Assembly: GCF_023715885.1 (NCBI RefSeq)
Contig: NZ_JAMBOY010000001.1
Location: 186,001-250,000 of the forward strand
Source of the DNA: Microbacterium hydrocarbonoxydans
GTDB lineage: Bacteria; Actinomycetota; Actinomycetes; Actinomycetales; Microbacteriaceae
Direction of reading: 5' to 3'
DNA: 64,000 bases
Under the pieces are notes generated by a model. That model was not told the origin of the DNA. It did not search any database and worked only from the letters and a program-made list of their open reading frames with translations. Made by a program: the position numbers and the translations under genes. The stretch's first letter is position 1. Each line of letters opens with the position of its first letter. This document shows positions 60,230 through 64,000 of the stretch, piece by piece.

Positions 60230-61338
60230 GAGATGCCCAGTTCGGCCGACAGCACCGCGACCAGCGGTCCCTGCAGCGCGAGCAGCGCGCCGTCCGACGC
60301 GATGTCGACGCCGATCGAGCTCGTCGTGGAGGGCAGCGTGCGCTCGGCCAGGTGCACACGGGTGCGCTGCGCGAAGTCCTCGTCGTACACGTCCTCCGGC
60401 CCGACGATCACGACGTGGGTCGCTCCGAGCAGCGAGATGATGGGCGCGACGGCGGCGGCGAGAGCATCCGCCGCGTCGTCGATCACGTGCATCCGCTCCT
60501 CGCCCGCGTCGAGCCGGCGCCGCAGGGCCGGCACCGCGACGATCGCGTCGAGGCAGCCGGCGCGTCCGCAGAGGCACTCGGTCTCGCGACGGGGGTCGAC
60601 GACCACGTGCCCGATCTCGCCGGCCGTGAAGTCCATGCCGTCGATGAGGTTCTCCCCCACGATGAGCCCGGCACCCGCTCCGCGCTGGATCGTGACGATG
60701 AGGATGCTGCGGCCGTCGTTCTCGCGGAACGTGTGCACGGCCAGCGCCATCCCGTTCGCGTCGTTGACCACGTGCACCGGCAGATCGAACCGGTCGCCGA
60801 GCGCCCTGCGCAGATCCGTGTCGAAGAGTCCGAGGTGCGGGGCGAAGCGCACGACGCCCTCCCGGTCGACGACGCCGGGGCTTCCGACGCCGATGCCGAG
60901 CACCGGGGCGGGAGCGAGGGCGAGGAGCTCCTCGGCGAGCGCGATGGCCTTCGCGACCGCGTCGGCTCCCCGCTCGGTCATGATGTCGACGCGCTTCTGG
61001 TGCACGACTCGACCCCGCAGGTTCATCACCGCACCGCGGAACGACAGGGTGTCGGACAGATCGAGGCTGATGATGGAGCGCGAGTCGTCGTCGATCGCCA
61101 CGAGGGTGGCCGGCTTGCCGACGCGCACGTCGGTCGAGTGTCCGAGCTCGGCGAGGATGCCCTGCTCGATGAGGTCGGCGACGATCGACGAGACGGTGAC
61201 CTTGTTCAGCCCCGATCCACGCGCGATGTCGGCGCGACTGCGCGGCCCGTCGTGGAAGAGGCTCTGCAGCAGCAGGGCGCGATTGCGCAGGCGGTTGTGC
61301 TCGGGGAGCGCCTTGGTCGTGATGCGGAGATCGGCCAC
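60226..61338 (-). CDS. ROK-family transcriptional regulator, first of a tandem pair
   Basis: A 370-residue ROK repressor like its neighbour: winged helix ALLLQSLFHDGPRSRADIARGSGLNKVTVSSIV (about residues 20-52), VGSPGVVDREG, HVVNDANGMAL and zinc site Cys255-x-Cys257...Cys262 in CLCGRAGCLD. I chose the GTG at 61338, with GGGAG upstream, over the in-frame ATG at 61452, because the extra 38 codons would run through a strong hairpin and translate to repetitive Asp/Pro-rich sequence. Confidence 0.88.
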   Translation of the reverse strand: MADLRITTKALPEHNRLRNRALLLQSLFHDGPRSRADIARGSGLNKVTVSSIVADLIEQGILAELGHSTDVRVGKPATLVAIDDDSRSIISLDLSDTLSFRGAVMNLRGRVVHQKRVDIMTERGADAVAKAIALAEELLALAPAPVLGIGVGSPGVVDREGVVRFAPHLGLFDTDLRRALGDRFDLPVHVVNDANGMALAVHTFRENDGRSILIVTIQRGAGAGLIVGENLIDGMDFTAGEIGHVVVDPRRETECLCGRAGCLDAIVAVPALRRRLDAGEERMHVIDDAADALAAAVAPIISLLGATHVVIVGPEDVYDEDFAQRTRVHLAERTLPSTTSSIGVDIASDGALLALQGPLVAVLSAELGIS

Positions 61339-61355
61339 AGCCCATTGTCTCCCGA

Positions 61356-61413
61356 CACGCCGATCCGTCCAGCCCGGCTCCCGAGCAGCCGGAACGACGG
61401 ACGGATCGGCGTG
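61356..61413 (-). terminator. Hairpin between transporter and ROK genes
   Basis: CACGCCGATCCGTCC (61356-61370) and GGACGGATCGGCGTG (61399-61413) form a perfect 15-bp stem with an inner CCGGCT/AGCCGG stem. CGACGGACGGATCGG is repeated at 61396-61410 and 61420-61434. It lies between the permease stop and the ROK start and probably limits readthrough. Confidence 0.7.
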
Positions 61414-61461
61414 CGGTGCGACGGACGGATCGGGGTCGTGATCGGAATCCATCCCCCGCGC

Positions 61462-62316
61462 TCAGCCCTTGACGGCGCCGGCCGACATGCCGGTGACGAG
61501 GTTGCGCTGAATGATCATGAAGAACACCACGACGGGCAGCGAGAACAGGGTGGCCGCGGCCATCTGCCCGCCGTAGTCGGTGCCCATGTCGCCGCCTACC
61601 GACACGGTGAAGGAGTTCAACCACACCGGCAGCGTGTAGCTCGCCTGATCCTTCATGAACGTGAACGCGACGATGTAGTCGTTCCACGCCGCGATGAACG
61701 CGAACACGCTGCTCGACACGATGCCCGGCATGACCAGAGGGAACAGCACGCGGGTGAGCACCTGCCAGGTCGAGGCGCCGTCGATGCGCGCCGCCTCGTC
61801 GATCTCGATCGGGATGGCGAGGAAGAAGCCCCGCATGACCCAGATCGAGAACGGCAGCACGCTCGCGACGTACGCGAAGATCAGTCCCCAGTAGGTGCCG
61901 AGGAGCCCCATCGAGTTGAAGATGAGGAACTGCGGGATGAGCAGCGCGGTGCCGGGGAGCATCTGCACGATGAGGATGAGCACGAGGATCGGGCGGCGCC
62001 CGCGGAAGCGGAACCGCGACAGCGCGGCAGCCGCGAAGATGCCGAGCACGATCGCGAAGATCACCGCTCCGGCCACCACGATCACGGAGTTCTGCAGGTA
62101 GACGAGGAATTGCCCCTTGCCGATCGCCGTGAAGAAGTTGTCGAGCGTGGGCGACTCGGGGATGAAGTGCGGCGTGGTGCTGAGCATCTCCGACCGCGGC
62201 TTGAACGCGGTGTTCACCATCCAGTAGACGGGGAACGCCCACACGACGCAGAAGACGATCGCGATGGTGCTGCTGATCCAGGGGCGCCGACGCAGGCGGC
62301 GGGTACGGGTGGTCAT
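61462..62316 (-). CDS. Sugar ABC transporter permease, MalG-type
   Basis: A 284-residue permease with six helices. The EAA loop reads EIDEAARIDGASTWQVLTRVLFP (about residues 175-197), and the C-terminus is GMSAGAVKG. Its ATG shares one base with the stop of the MalF-type gene (TGATG). It belongs to the transporter entering from the right edge; the ROK pair downstream likely regulates it. Confidence 0.94.
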   Translation of the reverse strand: MTTRTRRLRRRPWISSTIAIVFCVVWAFPVYWMVNTAFKPRSEMLSTTPHFIPESPTLDNFFTAIGKGQFLVYLQNSVIVVAGAVIFAIVLGIFAAAALSRFRFRGRRPILVLILIVQMLPGTALLIPQFLIFNSMGLLGTYWGLIFAYVASVLPFSIWVMRGFFLAIPIEIDEAARIDGASTWQVLTRVLFPLVMPGIVSSSVFAFIAAWNDYIVAFTFMKDQASYTLPVWLNSFTVSVGGDMGTDYGGQMAAATLFSLPVVVFFMIIQRNLVTGMSAGAVKG

Positions 62317-63290
62317 CAGAGGTCCTCTCCCGAGCGCACGAGGTTCCGGATGTACAGGGCGCTGAGCGCCGCGAGGATGATCGTCGAGGCGACCGCGATC
62401 GCCGACCCGGTGCCGATCTGCAGGTTGCCCGAGAACGCCGTCGTGTAAGTGAAGACCCCGAGGGTCGAGGTCGCGCCGTTCGGTCCGCCCTCCGAGATCA
62501 GCCAGATCTGGTTGAAGACGTTGAAGTCCCAGATGATCGAGAGCATCGTCACGAGCAGAAGCGTGGGAGCGATCGAGGGGAGCACCACCACGCGGTAGAC
62601 CGTCCACTCCGAGGCGCCGTCGAGGCGGGCGGCCTCCTTCAGCTCGACCGCGACCTGAGTCTCGGCGGCGTACAGCGTGAGGGCGATGAAGGGCACCGCG
62701 CCCCAGACGACGAGCAGCCAGATGCAGATCCAAGCGAGCACGGGATCGGACGCCCAGTCGCGGCTGGTCATGTCGCCGAAGACGCGCAGCTGCGTCAGCA
62801 TCCAGTTGATGACGCCGTACTGCGGCTGGAACAGCCACGACCACACGATCGACGAGGCGACGTTGGGCATCGCCCAGGCGAGGATCAGCACGACCGTCGT
62901 GACGTGCCGGAGAGGCGTGGGTAGGCGGGTCATCAGATGCGACATGCCGGCGCCGATCGCGACGCTGCCGACGACGAGCGCCGCGGTGAAGACGATCGTT
63001 CGGAGGAGCGAGAGCCAGAAGCCCTCGTCGGCCAGCACGGCGGCGTACTGGTCGAGCCCGACGACGTCGAAGGCGCCCGTGAACAGGGTGCGCTGGTTGT
63101 AGTTCGTGAACGACGTGAAGACGAGGAACCCGATGGGCAGCAGCGTCACGAACACGATCATGAGACCCGCGGGGGTCAGCAGCCAGAACGGCGCGGACGA
63201 CCGGGTGGTGCCGCCGGAGCCTCGCGCGGGAGCAGCGCGGCGTGGGGAGGATGCGGGAGCCGGCGGGGACTCGACTGCGGTGGTGGCCAA
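62316..63290 (-). CDS. Sugar ABC transporter permease, MalF/UgpA-type
   Basis: A 324-residue permease with six helices after a 33-residue Ala/Pro/Ser-rich cytoplasmic head. The EAA loop is ELKEAARLDGASEWTVYRVVVLP (about residues 217-239). It begins with TTG, chosen because AAAGG lies 7 nt upstream and no ATG or GTG is better placed. A hairpin separates it from the binding-protein gene. Confidence 0.92.
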   Translation of the reverse strand: MATTAVESPPAPASSPRRAAPARGSGGTTRSSAPFWLLTPAGLMIVFVTLLPIGFLVFTSFTNYNQRTLFTGAFDVVGLDQYAAVLADEGFWLSLLRTIVFTAALVVGSVAIGAGMSHLMTRLPTPLRHVTTVVLILAWAMPNVASSIVWSWLFQPQYGVINWMLTQLRVFGDMTSRDWASDPVLAWICIWLLVVWGAVPFIALTLYAAETQVAVELKEAARLDGASEWTVYRVVVLPSIAPTLLLVTMLSIIWDFNVFNQIWLISEGGPNGATSTLGVFTYTTAFSGNLQIGTGSAIAVASTIILAALSALYIRNLVRSGEDL

Positions 63291-63350
63291 GGGCTCGCCT
63301 TTCGTCGGAGCGGACGGGCCGTCGGAGAGGCGGCCGGGAGGTCGAGGGGA

Positions 63351-63387
63351 GGGATGCCTCGCGCTCGGCGCGAGCGCGCGGCATCCC
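63351..63387 (-). terminator. Intra-operonic hairpin between sugar-binding gene and permease genes
   Basis: GGGATGCC (63351-63358) pairs with GGCATCCC (63380-63387) and CGCGCTC (63360-63366) with GAGCGCG (63372-63378), one mismatch between, 5-nt loop. It starts 6 nt past the binding-protein stop, the same position as the cebE-cebF hairpin. Confidence 0.7.
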
Positions 63388-63392
63388 GGGGA

Positions 63393-64000
63393 TCACTCGA
63401 TGTTGAGCGTCTTGTCGGCGTCGGCGTCGAAGTCCTTCGCCGCGTCCTCGACGCTCTTCGAACCGGAGGCGATGGCGGAGAACAGGCCGTTGATGGCCTT
63501 GTTGCTCTCGATCGTCGTCCAGTTCGCGTTCGCCGGTGTGGCCTTCGACCGCAGGGCGGCGGTGAAGAAGCTCGACCGCACCTCGTCGACCGACTCCTGA
63601 GCGAACTCGATGCCCTCGACGCTGTTCGGGATCCACCCGTCGACGCCGTACACGTAGTCCTTCTGGATGTCGGGGCTCGTCGCGATCTTCACCCAGTTCA
63701 GCGCGAGGTCGGAGTTCTTCGACTTCACCGGCACGGCCCAGTCGGAGCCGCCGAGCATGACCGGCTGCGCCTCGCCCGAGATGCCGGGCAGCGGGAACGT
63801 GCCGAGGTCGGCCTCGAGGTCGGGGTTGATCTTGAGGATCGCGCCGGTGTTCGTGTTGAGGATCGCAGAGGTCTTGCCGTCGGCGAAGAGCTGGCTCTGG
63901 TTCGGCTCGAACGTGTCCAGGGTCGCGGATGCTGCGGTCGAGTACTCGTTCTGGAACTCCTTGAAGGCCGTCAGACCCTCGATCGCCTCATCGGACGAGA
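63393..64000 (-). CDS. Sugar ABC transporter substrate-binding protein, partial (N-terminus off window)
   Basis: The C-terminal 202 residues of a family-1 extracellular solute-binding protein. Visible: GLTAFKEFQNEYST, LFADGKTSAIL, then the conserved VMLGGSDWAVPVKSKNSDLALNWVKIATSPDIQ and a Lys/Asp-rich helical C-terminus with NINE-type ending TLNIE. The signal peptide lies beyond the right edge. It is the first of three transporter genes in this orientation and is followed by a stabilising hairpin. The sugar is unknown. Confidence 0.93.
   Translation of the reverse strand, partial: SSDEAIEGLTAFKEFQNEYSTAASATLDTFEPNQSQLFADGKTSAILNTNTGAILKINPDLEADLGTFPLPGISGEAQPVMLGGSDWAVPVKSKNSDLALNWVKIATSPDIQKDYVYGVDGWIPNSVEGIEFAQESVDEVRSSFFTAALRSKATPANANWTTIESNKAINGLFSAIASGSKSVEDAAKDFDADADKTLNIE

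Noticed and set aside
61339..61452. N-terminal extension of the first ROK protein to the ATG at 61452
   Set aside because: The stretch contains a perfect 15-bp hairpin and tandem repeats and translates to non-conserved Asp/Pro-rich sequence.
59123..62242. A continuous frame that would fuse the second ROK protein to upstream sequence (1039 codons)
   Set aside because: The extra N-terminal part is out of frame with the true first ROK and permease genes; the GTG at 60229 in a GTGA overlap explains the real start.
1..64000. tRNA, rRNA, insertion sequences or integrase genes
   Set aside because: No GGTTCGA-type T-arm with acceptor stems, no rRNA stretches, and no transposase motifs were found on reading both strands; a tRNAscan run would settle tRNAs.

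Overview
The window is a gene-dense chromosomal stretch from a high-GC actinobacterium, most likely Microbacterium or a close relative in Microbacteriaceae. The evidence is GC-rich third codon positions, many GTG starts, frequent 4-nt GTGA/ATGA gene overlaps, many apparently leaderless genes, a DUF3073 protein, and a cellobiose operon carrying the actinobacterial CebR box. I see no rRNA, tRNA, insertion sequence, prophage or CRISPR array. Both edges cut through sugar-binding lipoprotein genes of ABC transporters.

Layout. 0-5 kb: 5' part of a sugar-binding lipoprotein behind tandem LacI-type operators, a translationally coupled pair of fluoride channels, a Rieske-fused FAD oxidoreductase, a nitroreductase and a TipA-like MerR regulator. 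5.5-8 kb: DUF4097 protein with its PadR regulator behind two palindromic operators, a universal stress protein, DUF3073. 8-12 kb: purM-purF-MFS operon. 12-17.4 kb: cyclic-nucleotide-binding/thioredoxin-reductase-like protein, UBP zinc finger, and a DUF3618/holin-like envelope-stress trio. 17.4-24 kb: haem acquisition, with a giant HtaA-type surface protein divergent from hmuTUV and DtxR-like iron boxes between them. 24-29 kb: GNAT, sterol-carrier-like protein, CoA-type NUDIX hydrolase, purD, HxlR regulator with MFS exporter. 29-34.5 kb: polar amino acid ABC system with a binding-protein/permease fusion, GNAT, PadR with a DHA2 multidrug exporter.

34.5-46.4 kb is a glycan-utilisation locus: a secreted GH101-like multidomain glycosidase, a GH29 fucosidase, a DUF5107/TPR protein, a sugar ABC transporter and a LacI regulator, with one LacI operator. 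46.4-50 kb: HVA/TUDOR protein, purC, NCS2 nucleobase permease, TetR regulator. 50-56 kb: complete cebE-cebF-cebG-bglC-cebR cellobiose operon behind two perfect CebR boxes. 56-59 kb: apt, MerR with a divergent DUF2306 membrane protein, purS-purQ. 59-64 kb: two overlapping ROK regulators and a third sugar ABC transporter, truncated at the edge.

Themes. Purine synthesis is scattered (purF, purM, purD, purC, purS, purQ, apt plus a nucleobase permease; no purL beside purQ). Four sugar-uptake loci each carry their own LacI or ROK control. At noncoding scale, a roughly 80-bp doubly palindromic element recurs four times between genes, hairpins sit between sugar-binding-protein genes and their permease genes, and about ten genes show a -10 hexamer followed by 6-7 nt and then the start codon, the signature of leaderless mRNAs. 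No single clearly unprecedented system stands out. The best candidates for novelty are the GH101-like glycan locus, the cNMP/TrxR-like protein lacking CxxC, the duplicated HtaA protein and the dispersed repeat family.
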